Shown here: piece by piece, positions 1 to 8,102 of the stretch
Layout: every line of letters starts with the position of its first letter
Position numbering within the stretch: position 1 is the first letter of the stretch
Assembly: GCA_017856115.1 (NCBI GenBank)
Contig: JAFMFM010000007.1
Location: forward strand, 1-53,778
Direction of reading: 5' to 3'
DNA length: 53,778 nt
Source of the DNA: Actinomycetota bacterium
Lineage (GTDB): Bacteria; Actinomycetota; Acidimicrobiia; Acidimicrobiales; Ilumatobacteraceae
Notes under the pieces: model-generated
The model's input: the letters and a program-made list of their open reading frames with translations, nothing else
The model's database searches: none
Told to the model about the DNA's origin: nothing
Made by a program: the position numbers and the translations under genes

Positions 1-450
1 ACCCTGGCCGTTCAGAACGGCGAGATTCGCCTCGATTTGGCGAACGAAGCCAAGGAACTTCGTAGCGAATTGGCCGCAGAATTCAAGGACGTTCGTACCG
101 ACATCAGCACATTACGAACCGAGATGCACGTTGAGATCGGCAAACTACGAACCGAAATGCACACAGAAATCGGCGGCCTGCGAACCGAAATGTACACCGA
201 GATCGGCAAACTACGAACCGAAATGCACACCGAGATCGGCAAACTACGAACCGAAATCGGAAACCTCAGAACAGAGATGTACACCGAAATCGGTGCGCTA
301 CGAACCGAAATGCATGACGGCTTCCGCGAACTACGAAACGACATGGTGCGAGCAATCGAGAACAGCCGTAGATGGCGCAATCAGAAGGCGCAGCTGGCAT
401 TGCTCACGTCTTCGGTCGGTATTTCGCTTCTTAGTCTCCTGCGCGGCTAA
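1..450 (+). CDS. Coiled-coil membrane protein, 5' end outside the window
   Basis: The frame is open from base 1 to the stop at 448-450, so the gene is cut by the window edge; an internal TTG at 37 could start translation but nothing requires it. The visible 149 residues are a charged coiled coil made of 11-residue units of the type LRTEMHTEIGK, followed by a basic stretch and one C-terminal hydrophobic segment (LALLTSSVGISLLSLL) that should anchor it in the membrane. The 11-residue period predicts a right-handed or nearly straight coiled coil. Its function is unknown. The gene starting at 53659 ends with LPPIGWSNVA, which is how I remember the N-terminal part of such actinobacterial coiled-coil proteins, so the two edge genes may be related. 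A neighbour converges from 520. Confidence 0.75.
   Translation, partial: TLAVQNGEIRLDLANEAKELRSELAAEFKDVRTDISTLRTEMHVEIGKLRTEMHTEIGGLRTEMYTEIGKLRTEMHTEIGKLRTEIGNLRTEMYTEIGALRTEMHDGFRELRNDMVRAIENSRRWRNQKAQLALLTSSVGISLLSLLRG
112..363 (+). repeat. 33-bp tandem repeats encoding 11-residue coiled-coil units
   Basis: Eight units in a row: 112-144, 145-177, 178-210, 211-243, a 21-bp short unit 244-264, then 265-297, 298-330 and 331-363. Full units encode LRTEM-(H/Y)-(T/V)-EIG-x. The short fifth unit encodes only LRTEIGN, so one heptad is inserted among hendecads and shifts the coiled-coil phase by four residues. The last two units diverge towards the membrane segment. Confidence 0.85.
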
Positions 451-519
451 CCGCGTCACACTCCGAGCAAGTTGACAGCAAGACCCACAACCCGCCGGTA
501 TCGGCCCGCAATCTCGCCG

Positions 520-1071
520 TTAGTCGTCGTAGTCCCCGCCGCGATTGTGGCCGTCTTCGTCTGTACCAATATCCACGTCTGACCACACCGACCTGGCACC
601 CGTATGACCGGCGTCGTACACGGCCCACGATGCCCCCAGTGCAACAACAACCAGCACCAGCGATACCACATTGCGCAGCCATCGCGGTGACGTCACAACG
701 TGTGGTGCACCCACAGCGCCGGATGCATTTCGTCGACGCATCAACAACGGCAGAACGACCACCCCGACAAGCAACACTGCGAAAAACATGATCGACACCG
801 TCCGGGAAACCTCGCCGGCTTCCACGTGCGCACGCAAGAGCTGACGTGGCGCAGTGTCTTCGACGGCTTCTTCTAGTTCTTCGCCCGTGCCCGCGGCAAT
901 GATCGCCCCAACTGCGCCAACTCCCGCAACGGTGAGTGTTGCCCACTTGTAACGCTCCCACCAAGACGTTCGGATCGTCATGACGATGACGCCGACGGCG
1001 GCCAGCGGAATGAGTACTACGGGGATGTGGACGAAAAAGGGATGAGCAGGCACACCGAAAATTGAGTCCAT
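520..1071 (-). CDS. DUF2231 family four-helix membrane protein
   Basis: 183 residues. The N-terminus MDSIFGVPAHPFFVHIPVVL is typical of the DUF2231 family, whose members are small membrane proteins with conserved histidines in or near the first helix (here H10 and H15). Hydrophobic segments lie near residues 12-32, 45-62, 92-110 and 131-149; the tail is rich in Asp, Gly and His. The molecular function of the family is not established; some members sit near haem or redox genes, but no such neighbour is seen here. The ATG is preceded by TATGGT and a 6-nt spacer (1083-1072 on the minus strand), so the mRNA is probably leaderless, which also supports the start. Confidence 0.8.
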   Translation of the reverse strand: MDSIFGVPAHPFFVHIPVVLIPLAAVGVIVMTIRTSWWERYKWATLTVAGVGAVGAIIAAGTGEELEEAVEDTAPRQLLRAHVEAGEVSRTVSIMFFAVLLVGVVVLPLLMRRRNASGAVGAPHVVTSPRWLRNVVSLVLVVVALGASWAVYDAGHTGARSVWSDVDIGTDEDGHNRGGDYDD

Positions 1072-1136
1072 GAATCCACCATAAGCGACCCACCACGAGT
1101 CGAGCGTGGAATTCTCCCACCCCTTACCGTCGGGGC

Positions 1137-1382
1137 TTGGAAGTCATCATCGCTGTCGTACTCATCTTCATTTCTGGATATGTCGTGGGTCGCCGAAACC
1201 TCCGGCATCGGCAAACTTGCGTGTCTCCGACCCCCTCGTCATCGGCACCAACCGCGTACCGTCAGACCCAGCGCCAGCACACCCGCGCGCGCCACCAGAA
1301 CACTCGTGAACGCGAATACGGCGGGTTCGATGCACTGGGTGCCGCCAACGACCATGACGACTTCGGCGATGGTGGTTTCTAA
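1137..1382 (+). CDS. Small single-span membrane protein, leaderless TTG start
   Basis: 81 residues. One N-terminal transmembrane helix (VIIAVVLIFISGYVVG) is followed by a basic, Ser/Thr/Gln/Arg-rich stretch and an acidic Gly/Asp tail ending in DDFGDGGF. I do not recognise the family. The case that it is real: TACCGT at 1125-1130 lies exactly 6 nt before the TTG, the arrangement seen at many genes in this window, and the frame fills the gap between the DUF2231 promoter and the rnpB promoter. A leaderless TTG start is unusual, which keeps confidence moderate. Confidence 0.45.
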   Translation: MEVIIAVVLIFISGYVVGRRNLRHRQTCVSPTPSSSAPTAYRQTQRQHTRARHQNTREREYGGFDALGAANDHDDFGDGGF

Positions 1383-1398
1383 GGTGCATCGTCGCCCG

Positions 1399-1404
1399 TA
1401 GCCT
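1399..1404 (+). promoter_or_regulatory. -10 element of rnpB
   Basis: TAGCCT followed by the 6-nt spacer TGGGAC places the transcription start at 1411, which is exactly the first base of the 16-bp P1 helix of the RNase P RNA. The same TAGCCT hexamer serves several other genes here. Confidence 0.6.
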
Positions 1405-1410
1405 TGGGAC

Positions 1411-1783
<373 letters not shown>

Positions 1784-1784
1784 C

Positions 1785-2213
1785 CTACGGGTTCTGAAGC
1801 CGACGCTGACGCCACCACATCCAAAGGGCGACCGCACCGGCAAGTTCCATCGGCGCGTTCCACCACCCGCGCGCCACGACGGGCAACACGTCGGCGGAGA
1901 ACTCCCAACCGCCAATCGGCCACCAGAACATCGTGGTGTTGGCGAATGCGCCATCGAACACGAGATGCAGGAACGTACCTATCGGCACGCCAAGCAGGAG
2001 TTTGCGATACGGCTTCCTGCCGACCGAAACCAACATCACGACCGAAAGCAACACGATGCTCGTCATCACGGAGTGCATCAGCCTCCAGCCCGTCGGCCAG
2101 TCGATCAGGTCCGGTAACACCGCACCGACGGCGAGTAGTCGGTAGTCGAATCGCGGGTCCTTGAAGACCCAAGCAATCGTCAGGATCGCAGTGGCGAGGA
2201 ACCAGAAGAACAT
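1785..2213 (-). CDS. YdjM-like membrane protein (putative metal-dependent hydrolase)
   Basis: 142 residues with three or four hydrophobic segments. The conserved polar residues of the YdjM/DUF457 family are visible: PDLID (D35, D38), MHS (H47), and FLHLVFD (H83, D87), which are thought to bind metal near the membrane surface. The reaction is unknown for most members. The ATG follows the stop of the zinc-ribbon gene directly (TAGATG), so it is the last gene of the operon penicillin-binding protein - zinc ribbon - YdjM, and it converges on rnpB. Confidence 0.75.
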   Translation of the reverse strand: MFFWFLATAILTIAWVFKDPRFDYRLLAVGAVLPDLIDWPTGWRLMHSVMTSIVLLSVVMLVSVGRKPYRKLLLGVPIGTFLHLVFDGAFANTTMFWWPIGGWEFSADVLPVVARGWWNAPMELAGAVALWMWWRQRRLQNP

Positions 2214-2918
2214 CTACACCGCAAGCAAGCAGCCGCAATACGGGCAACGAGCGTCGGAGGTATCGGCGACGTTCTTCGTCTCCGCTTGTTCCTTTACCGA
2301 CAGCGAGGTACGGCAGCCTCCGCACGCTCCTTTCACGATTTCAGCAACGGCAGCACTCGACATCCGACTGCGCACCTGGTCGTAGAGCGCGATCGTTTCG
2401 CCGTCGATTCCCGCAGCCAGCCGCGTTCGCTCCTCGTTGGCGGCAGCAATCTCGGTATCGACAGAGGCGAGTGCTGCGGCGAATGCTGCCGAGGCCTCCG
2501 CAGCGGCTGACTCCAGCAACGGAATGGCTGCATTGGATTCAACGATGCGTTTGTCCAATGACTCGCTTTCGTCAAGCAACAGCAATTCGGCATCATCCAA
2601 CGACGAATGCTCACCTTCCACTCCGGCGATCTCGTGCTGTAGGGCCTCGGCTTCGCGAACCGCGATGACGGTCTTCAACTGCGCTTCGTACTTGGCTTTC
2701 TTGGCGTCCAACTCCTTGCCACGCACTTCCAGGCGATCGATTTCTCCGGTGATGTCGCCTTGACGCTTCAACAACCTGTCCGTTTCGGCGCGCGCCGATT
2801 GCAGTGCCCGCGCGGCCGCATCGGCGGACGCCCGTTCGGGCAACTGCACTTTGCGGTGCTCGAGTTGCATGATGCGCTGATCCACTGCCTGTAGCGGGAG
2901 GAGCGAGCGAAAATCCAC
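2214..2918 (-). CDS. C4 zinc-ribbon coiled-coil protein (CdsZ/DUF164-like)
   Basis: 234 residues from the GTG at 2918, chosen because GGGAGG lies 8 nt upstream and the codon starts 5 bp after the preceding stop; a TTG start further upstream would overlap the neighbour by 31 bp. Residues about 10-170 are a long antiparallel-type coiled coil rich in Ala, Glu and Arg. The C-terminus carries a four-cysteine zinc ribbon, C199xxC202 and C225xxC228, with an extra C230. Family members are widespread in bacteria and have been linked to nucleic-acid or ribosome-related roles, but the exact function in actinobacteria is not settled. Confidence 0.8.
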   Translation of the reverse strand: MDFRSLLPLQAVDQRIMQLEHRKVQLPERASADAAARALQSARAETDRLLKRQGDITGEIDRLEVRGKELDAKKAKYEAQLKTVIAVREAEALQHEIAGVEGEHSSLDDAELLLLDESESLDKRIVESNAAIPLLESAAAEASAAFAAALASVDTEIAAANEERTRLAAGIDGETIALYDQVRSRMSSAAVAEIVKGACGGCRTSLSVKEQAETKNVADTSDARCPYCGCLLAV

Positions 2919-2923
2919 GAGGT

Positions 2924-5239
2924 TCAGCCTCCCACGACCGTGGTCTGGGTCCAATTCGGAACGCCCTTGTCGCAGTCGTACACGATGTGACCTGCAATCG
3001 GCACCGACGGCACCGGAGCGTACGGGTTCTTCTCTGCAGGGTCAATTGTGGTTGCAGTCGGCAAGACCGACACCACCACCGGCGCAGGAACCAGCGTGGG
3101 TTCGGTGCCGGCTGCAGGATCGACGGTGGTAGTCGTGGTGCGACCCGGAGCCAACGTGGTGGAAGGTGCAGGTGGCGTCCCGGAAATCACCTGTGCCACG
3201 CATTCCACACCGGGCAAGTACAAGCGTGCCGGTCCACGTTGCGGCGTGAGGAGTGCCTTCCATTGCTCGTCCTTGCGGGTGCCCCAGTCCACCACTTCGA
3301 GCCCCGAGTGGATGGTGTCCATGTGCTGCTTCCAGATGTGTGCGGGATACGTCGCACCGGTCACCGTGTTGCGCGAAAAGCCCCACTGACCCACGATCTG
3401 GCCCCGAAACTCGGGAACTCCGGCCATCTGCGTGTAGCCACGCGGGTCACCCACCCACACCACCGTGGAATATTGCGGTGTGAACCCCACGAACCATGCA
3501 TTGGTGTTGCGTGCTTGTGTTCCGGTTTTTCCGGCCGCCGGGCGATCGTCGGCAAGTGCCGTTCGACGGGCGGTTCCGCCCTTGAGGACACCCTTCATGA
3601 TGTCCACCGTCTTTGCAGCCGACACCGTCGTGAGGGCTTCCGTGCCCTCGACACTCACCTGCCGTTCCCACACCAGCGTGTTGTTGTCCCGCTCGAGGAT
3701 CTTTTCCAGAAAATACGGTTCGTGATGCACGCCCAGGTTGGCGAGGGTTTGGGCGCCTGCGGCCATATCCACCACACTGAGTTCGTTCGCGCCGGTAGCG
3801 AGTGATGCATACGGATACACCGGGTACTTCTCCGGGGTGAGCCACTCACTGGAGGACATTTGGTAGATGCGATCCACCACCCTGTTCAGACCGACGATCT
3901 GCGACAGTTTCGCGTACGCACAGTTGATGGACAGCCACGTCATGCGCCGCAACGACCCGACCGGTTCACTCACGCCGTTCTTCACGATGAACGGCTCCTC
4001 TGGATTCTCGGGGTTGGGCAGCGTGCACGGCAACGTTCCATCTATGTAGTCGTCGGCTTCGACTCCTGCTTCAAGAGCGGCCGCAAGGATGAACATCTTC
4101 ACGCTCGATCCGGTTTGACGACGACGCATGGCCAGATTCACTTCGTTCTCCCCGGCCTTGAATGGCTTTCCACCCACCATTGCTCGAATCGCCCCAGTCG
4201 CGTTGTCGACGGTGACCAACGCGGCTTGCGCATTCACACTGTTGTCGGGCAACAGGGTGACGGCGTCGTCCGCCGACGCCTGAACGTCTCGGTCAAGGGT
4301 GGTGTAGATCCGCAGGCCGCCTCTGAATAACTTGGCGTACCGCTCCTGATAGGTGGTGCCGAGGATGGTGGTTTGGTTGAGGAGGTAGTCCTTCACCAAC
4401 TCGGTGAAATGCGTCCGCTGCACCGGTTCGTCGGGCCTGCTTCGCACTCCGGTTGGGAGCACCTCCGCGGCGCGACGTACGAGTTCATCGTCGGTGAGCG
4501 TGATGTACCCCTCGTCGCGCACACGGCGAAGTGCCGTGACGAATCTCGAGAGCGACAATGATCGGTTGTTGATCGGGTCGTATGCCGACGGCGCGCGTAC
4601 CAGACCGACGAGGAACGTTCCCTCCTCGAGACTGAGATCGGACACGTCCTTGCCGAAGTACACCTCCGCGGCTGCCTTGATGCCGTAGGCGTTGTACCCG
4701 TAAAAGTTGGTATTGAACCAACGTTCCAGAATCTGATCCTTGGTGAGCTCGCGCTCGAGCAGGATGGCGTACCGCATCTGCAGCAGCTTGTATCGCCCAT
4801 CGCGCGGCAACGTGGCAAGTAGTTCGTTCTTCACCACTTGTTGGGTGATGGTCGACGCACCACCCGAGGAACCCTCGTTGACGTTGGTGATCACTTGACG
4901 TCCAACCGCCCTCAGGTCCACTCCCTTGTGTTGGCGGAAGGTTCGGTCCTCGATCGAGAGCAGGGCATCCACGACGTGCCCGGGTATCTCGCTGATGAGG
5001 GTTTGCTGGCTGTTCTCCGCCTGGAACACTCCGATCTGACGACCTCGCGCATCGAACACCACGCTGCGCTCGGCCAAACCGGTGAAGCCTCCCACCTCGT
5101 AGAGCGAGATGGCGGTCTCCTGGTGGGAGTTCAACATGCCCCAAACCCGCGGCGCCATACCGACGACCAAAGCAGCCAGCAAGAGAGCCGACAAGAGCAC
5201 GGCGACGACGAGTCGCAACGACCACATTGCTAAACGCAC
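2924..5239 (-). CDS. Class A penicillin-binding protein (transglycosylase/transpeptidase)
   Basis: 771 residues. It polymerises lipid II and cross-links peptidoglycan outside the membrane. An N-terminal anchor spans residues 7-30. The GT51 glycosyltransferase domain shows EDRTFRQHKG (catalytic E97), GGASTITQQVVKN (127-138) and KDQILERWFN. The transpeptidase domain shows S378xxK381 (TGSSVK), S437-I-N439 and K571-T-G. The C-terminal 90 residues are Pro/Thr-rich, typical of actinobacterial enzymes. The start is uncertain: GTG at 5239 lies 9 nt after TAGCGT (5254-5249), while ATG at 5227 would shorten the protein by four residues. It is divergent from the F420 gene. Confidence 0.92.
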   Translation of the reverse strand: MRLAMWSLRLVVAVLLSALLLAALVVGMAPRVWGMLNSHQETAISLYEVGGFTGLAERSVVFDARGRQIGVFQAENSQQTLISEIPGHVVDALLSIEDRTFRQHKGVDLRAVGRQVITNVNEGSSGGASTITQQVVKNELLATLPRDGRYKLLQMRYAILLERELTKDQILERWFNTNFYGYNAYGIKAAAEVYFGKDVSDLSLEEGTFLVGLVRAPSAYDPINNRSLSLSRFVTALRRVRDEGYITLTDDELVRRAAEVLPTGVRSRPDEPVQRTHFTELVKDYLLNQTTILGTTYQERYAKLFRGGLRIYTTLDRDVQASADDAVTLLPDNSVNAQAALVTVDNATGAIRAMVGGKPFKAGENEVNLAMRRRQTGSSVKMFILAAALEAGVEADDYIDGTLPCTLPNPENPEEPFIVKNGVSEPVGSLRRMTWLSINCAYAKLSQIVGLNRVVDRIYQMSSSEWLTPEKYPVYPYASLATGANELSVVDMAAGAQTLANLGVHHEPYFLEKILERDNNTLVWERQVSVEGTEALTTVSAAKTVDIMKGVLKGGTARRTALADDRPAAGKTGTQARNTNAWFVGFTPQYSTVVWVGDPRGYTQMAGVPEFRGQIVGQWGFSRNTVTGATYPAHIWKQHMDTIHSGLEVVDWGTRKDEQWKALLTPQRGPARLYLPGVECVAQVISGTPPAPSTTLAPGRTTTTTVDPAAGTEPTLVPAPVVVSVLPTATTIDPAEKNPYAPVPSVPIAGHIVYDCDKGVPNWTQTTVVGG

Positions 5240-5248
5240 GTGACTCTC

Positions 5249-5265
5249 ACGCTACTTGCTAAGGT
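5249..5265. promoter_or_regulatory. Overlapping divergent -10 elements for the PBP and F420 genes
   Basis: On the minus strand TAGCGT (5254-5249) precedes the penicillin-binding protein start by 9 nt; on the plus strand TAAGGT (5260-5265) precedes the ATG at 5273 by 7 nt. Only five bases separate the two hexamers, so the two polymerases would compete. Confidence 0.5.
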
Positions 5266-5272
5266 CCTGCGG

Positions 5273-6211
5273 ATGACCAAACATCGTCCTTTCCGCTTCG
5301 GCGTTCAAGCATCCACCGCTCCATCCGGCACGGCGTGGGCCGACCTCGCACGGCGAACCGAGGACCTCGGTTACGCGGTGCTCACCATGCCCGACCACTT
5401 CACCGATCAACTCGCGCCCGTACCCGCAATGACCGTCGCCGCGCAGGTGACCAAAAACCTCCGTGTGTGCGCCTTGGTGTTCGACAACGACTACAAGCAT
5501 CCCGTGGTCTTGGCGAAGGAACTTGCCACCATGGACGTGCTCTCCGACGGACGCATCGACATCGGCATCGGCGCGGGTTGGATGCGCACCGACTACGACC
5601 AGGCCGGCATGCAGTACGACACCCCCGGTGTCCGTATCGATCGCTTCGTCGAAGGTCTGCAGGTGATTCGTGGCTGTATGGCGGATGGTGCGTTCTCATT
5701 CACCGGCAGCCACTACAAGATCACCGACTACAACGGTCTTCCAAAACCGCTGCAACGTCCTTGCCCACCGATCTTGATCGGTGCAGGTGGCAAGCGCATG
5801 CTCGGTATCGCCGCTCGCGAAGCCGACATCGTGGGCATCAATCCATCACTCGCCCCGGGCGCAGTGGGCCCCGAAGTGATTGCCGACATGTCGTCGCAGG
5901 CGGTTGCCGACAAGATCGCCATCGTGCGGGAGAAAGCCGGTGCGCGGTTCGGCGATATCGAATTGAACATCCGCACGTTCCTGGTGAATGTCACCGACGA
6001 CGGGAAGGCAGCGCGCGAGAAACTCGCCAAGGGCATGGGGGTTGATGCCGCCCTCATTCACGATTCGCCGTTTGCGCTCATTGGGCCACCCAACGAATTG
6101 ATCGAAACGTTGGTCGCACGTCGTGAGAAGTTCGGCCTGTCCTACGTGATCGTCGGCGGCGACGATGTGGAGGCATTCGCGCCCGTAGTGGCGGCACTCG
6201 CCGGCAAGTAA
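5273..6211 (+). CDS. LLM-class F420-dependent oxidoreductase
   Basis: 312 residues from the ATG at 5273, the start supported by TAAGGT 7 nt upstream; the frame stays open to a GTG at 5240 but that lies in the promoter. The protein has the luciferase-like TIM-barrel pattern: FRFGVQAS at strand 1, a GYAVLTMPDHF segment, DVLSDGRIDIGIGAGW, and PILIGAGGKRMLGIAAREAD. These match the actinobacterial TIGR03621-type group that uses reduced coenzyme F420. The substrate cannot be told from sequence. Its stop abuts the stop of the convergent dehydrogenase gene with no spacer. Confidence 0.85.
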   Translation: MTKHRPFRFGVQASTAPSGTAWADLARRTEDLGYAVLTMPDHFTDQLAPVPAMTVAAQVTKNLRVCALVFDNDYKHPVVLAKELATMDVLSDGRIDIGIGAGWMRTDYDQAGMQYDTPGVRIDRFVEGLQVIRGCMADGAFSFTGSHYKITDYNGLPKPLQRPCPPILIGAGGKRMLGIAAREADIVGINPSLAPGAVGPEVIADMSSQAVADKIAIVREKAGARFGDIELNIRTFLVNVTDDGKAAREKLAKGMGVDAALIHDSPFALIGPPNELIETLVARREKFGLSYVIVGGDDVEAFAPVVAALAGK

Positions 6212-7504
6212 CTACGCGCCGGGAACGATTGCGCGGCGCAACGGGCGATCCCAGCCACGTTGGCCCGTCGGCCTGGGGCTTGGCCACAGGCGGGGACCCA
6301 TTTCCACCATGCCGTGGTGCGTGTTGTAGTCGCCGAGCAGGTTGAGGAACGGCACGGCATCGAATGCGTCCGCTCCGCGAACGCCGACACCCTTCCACGC
6401 CCCCGTGGCGAGCAACTCCAGGGCCACCACCGGACAGATTGCGGTTTGCCACAACACGGCCTGCGCACCGTATTCACGCATGGTGGTTTCGTTGTCGGCA
6501 ACGTGGTACAGGTACACCTCCCGCGGCTGACCGTACGAGGTTCCCTTCACCCACGTTCCGGCACAGGTCCGCCCGTGCATGACGTGACCGAGTCTGGCCG
6601 GGTTCGGAAGTACGGCCGCCAACACGTCACGGGGCGCCACAGAAACGTCACCCACCCGAACCTTTTCGGTGCGATCCAGGCCCAGATACGCGAACGTCTT
6701 CAACCAGTCGATGAACTCGGCACCCAGTGAGTACTTGAACGTCACACGATTGCACTCGATCTCGCGCGGAATCAACAACACTTCTTCGTGCTCCACGTTG
6801 ACGCACTCGTTCGCCCCGATGCCGGCCGGAAAGTGGAAGACTTCGGGCTCGCTGAAGATCTCGGTGGTGAACAATCCGCGGGACTTCTCCCACACGATCG
6901 GCGGATTGAGACACTCCTCGATCGTGGTCCAAATGGAGAACGTTGGCGCAAAGTCGAAACCGTCGATCGAGAGGTTCGAGCCGTCGCGGACGCCGATCTC
7001 GTCGATGGTGTCGAACAAGTGATCTGCCGCATACCGAGCAAACACGTTCGACAAGCCGGGCTCCACACCCATGCCCACGAGCGCCAGGAGGCCTCGGTCG
7101 CGCCACTGTGCATCGGCGGCAAGCTGGGCAGCGCCAAGTGGCTCGCCCACCTCGTTGTAGGGGTTGGTCGGGTGTGGTTTGGACAGGTTCATCGCCATGT
7201 CCACGTAGGTGCATCCCGCCTCGAACGCCGCTTCGAAAATCGGGTCGTTCAGACGCGGGTCGCACGCGTTCACGATGATGTCGATCTTGTGGGCCTTGGC
7301 CAACGCAACGATGTCGTCCTTGTTGTTGGCATCAACCTTTGCAGTGGAGAACCGATCCGGATTGTCGAGGTTCTTCAATGCATCGATGCAACGTTGCTCG
7401 TTGATGTCGGCGAGAACGAACGCGTCGAAGAAGCTTCGTGACTCGGCAATGGAGGCCATGCTCGCCCCTACTCCGCCGGCGCCGACGACGAGAATGCGAC
7501 TCAC
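6212..7504 (-). CDS. Saccharopine dehydrogenase family oxidoreductase
   Basis: 430 residues from GTG 7504. The N-terminal Rossmann fold carries GAGGVG (8-13) and an acidic residue after strand 2 (LADIN), expected for NAD(P) binding. Later segments NACDP, CTYVDMA, GVEPGLSN and the C-terminal catalytic-type domain match saccharopine dehydrogenase or carboxynorspermidine synthase-like enzymes, which couple or split an amino acid and a carbonyl compound. The precise substrate is unknown. Its promoter appears to be TAGCCT at 7558-7553, giving a 5' leader of about 40 nt with a hairpin and AAGGAA before the GTG. Confidence 0.8.
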   Translation of the reverse strand: MSRILVVGAGGVGASMASIAESRSFFDAFVLADINEQRCIDALKNLDNPDRFSTAKVDANNKDDIVALAKAHKIDIIVNACDPRLNDPIFEAAFEAGCTYVDMAMNLSKPHPTNPYNEVGEPLGAAQLAADAQWRDRGLLALVGMGVEPGLSNVFARYAADHLFDTIDEIGVRDGSNLSIDGFDFAPTFSIWTTIEECLNPPIVWEKSRGLFTTEIFSEPEVFHFPAGIGANECVNVEHEEVLLIPREIECNRVTFKYSLGAEFIDWLKTFAYLGLDRTEKVRVGDVSVAPRDVLAAVLPNPARLGHVMHGRTCAGTWVKGTSYGQPREVYLYHVADNETTMREYGAQAVLWQTAICPVVALELLATGAWKGVGVRGADAFDAVPFLNLLGDYNTHHGMVEMGPRLWPSPRPTGQRGWDRPLRRAIVPGA

Positions 7505-7525
7505 GAGTGGGGTTCCTTGGGTTCG

Positions 7526-7558
7526 TCGGATGCGGGGGCATCCGAGAGTTTCAGGCTA
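7526..7558 (-). promoter_or_regulatory. -10 element and 5' hairpin of the saccharopine-dehydrogenase-like gene
   Basis: TAGCCT at 7558-7553 is the likely -10. Just downstream, 7526-7545 forms a perfect 8-bp stem (TCGGATGC / GCATCCGA) with a four-base loop. It would sit at the extreme 5' end of the mRNA, about 20 nt before the start codon, a position that often protects mRNA from decay. Confidence 0.45.
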
Positions 7559-7634
7559 CCCGTGCACCGAACGACGACGATTCGCAAATGCGCAAGCGTG
7601 GCAAAGTCGTTACATTTGCACCGACGTGTGTTTC

Positions 7635-8030
7635 CTACGTTTCTGCGGGAAAGCAATATGTGATCTCGGTGAATTTGTCCTTCGCAAAAACATAAAGTAG
7701 TCGCAGAGGCTCGTCACCGACGTTGTACGCAACGTGTTCGGCATTCGGCGGAATCCATACGGCGTCACCACTTGCCACTGGATACGTCTCGTCATCGACC
7801 AACACTTCACCTCGACCGGAAACTACGTAGTACACCTCCGCAGGCTCGTGAGTATGTCCGCGCGATGGACGCTGTACACCTACGGGAACTTCGGCGATTC
7901 CCACCACCAATTCCTTCGTTGGCATCGTGTCACCGCCGATGAGTTCCCACCAACGCACCGCTCCACGGGAACTGCTGTTCCACTCGTTCACTGGCACGTT
8001 TCCAACCCGCGTAATCACCGGCTTGGCCAC
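7635..8030 (-). CDS. Single-domain cupin
   Basis: 131 residues. Cupin motif 1 (HTHEPAEVYYVVSGRGEV: H59, H61, E65) and motif 2 (P..AEH, H99) supply the usual metal ligands of a beta-barrel with bound Fe, Mn or Zn. Such small cupins act as dioxygenases, isomerases or sensors; nothing here decides which. The GTG start at 8030 is preceded by TACTGT with a 6-nt spacer, a leaderless arrangement. Confidence 0.8.
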   Translation of the reverse strand: MAKPVITRVGNVPVNEWNSSSRGAVRWWELIGGDTMPTKELVVGIAEVPVGVQRPSRGHTHEPAEVYYVVSGRGEVLVDDETYPVASGDAVWIPPNAEHVAYNVGDEPLRLLYVFAKDKFTEITYCFPAET

Positions 8031-8036
8031 GAGTCA

Positions 8037-8060
8037 ACAGTAGGCGGGCTGGGCTACTGT
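8037..8060. promoter_or_regulatory. Back-to-back leaderless promoters, cupin and SDR
   Basis: TACTGT occurs on both strands: minus 8042-8037, 6 nt before the cupin GTG at 8030, and plus 8055-8060, 6 nt before the ATG at 8067. The hexamers are 12 bp apart. Confidence 0.6.
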
Positions 8061-8066
8061 CTGGTC

Positions 8067-8102
8067 ATGCGTCTCGACGGTACGCGAGTGCTCCCCATAT
8101 GA
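8067..8102 (+). CDS. 11-residue leader peptide mimicking the SDR N-terminus
   Basis: ATG 8067 lies exactly 6 nt after TACTGT, so it is the first codon of a probable leaderless mRNA. The ORF encodes MRLDGTRVLPI and its TGA (8100-8102) overlaps the SDR start (ATGA at 8099-8102). The first 27 nt are an imperfect copy (22 of 27 identical) of the first 27 nt of the SDR gene, which begins MNLDGARVL. It looks like a duplicated start region, shifted 32 nt and therefore out of frame. Whether the peptide matters or only the act of translating it is unknown. Confidence 0.5.
   Translation: MRLDGTRVLPI

Noticed and set aside
12-380. Open frame on the minus strand through the 33-bp repeats
   Set aside because: It is the repetitive antisense image of the coiled-coil gene; the plus strand gives a sensible coiled coil and membrane anchor, the minus strand only Ser/Val/Arg repeats.
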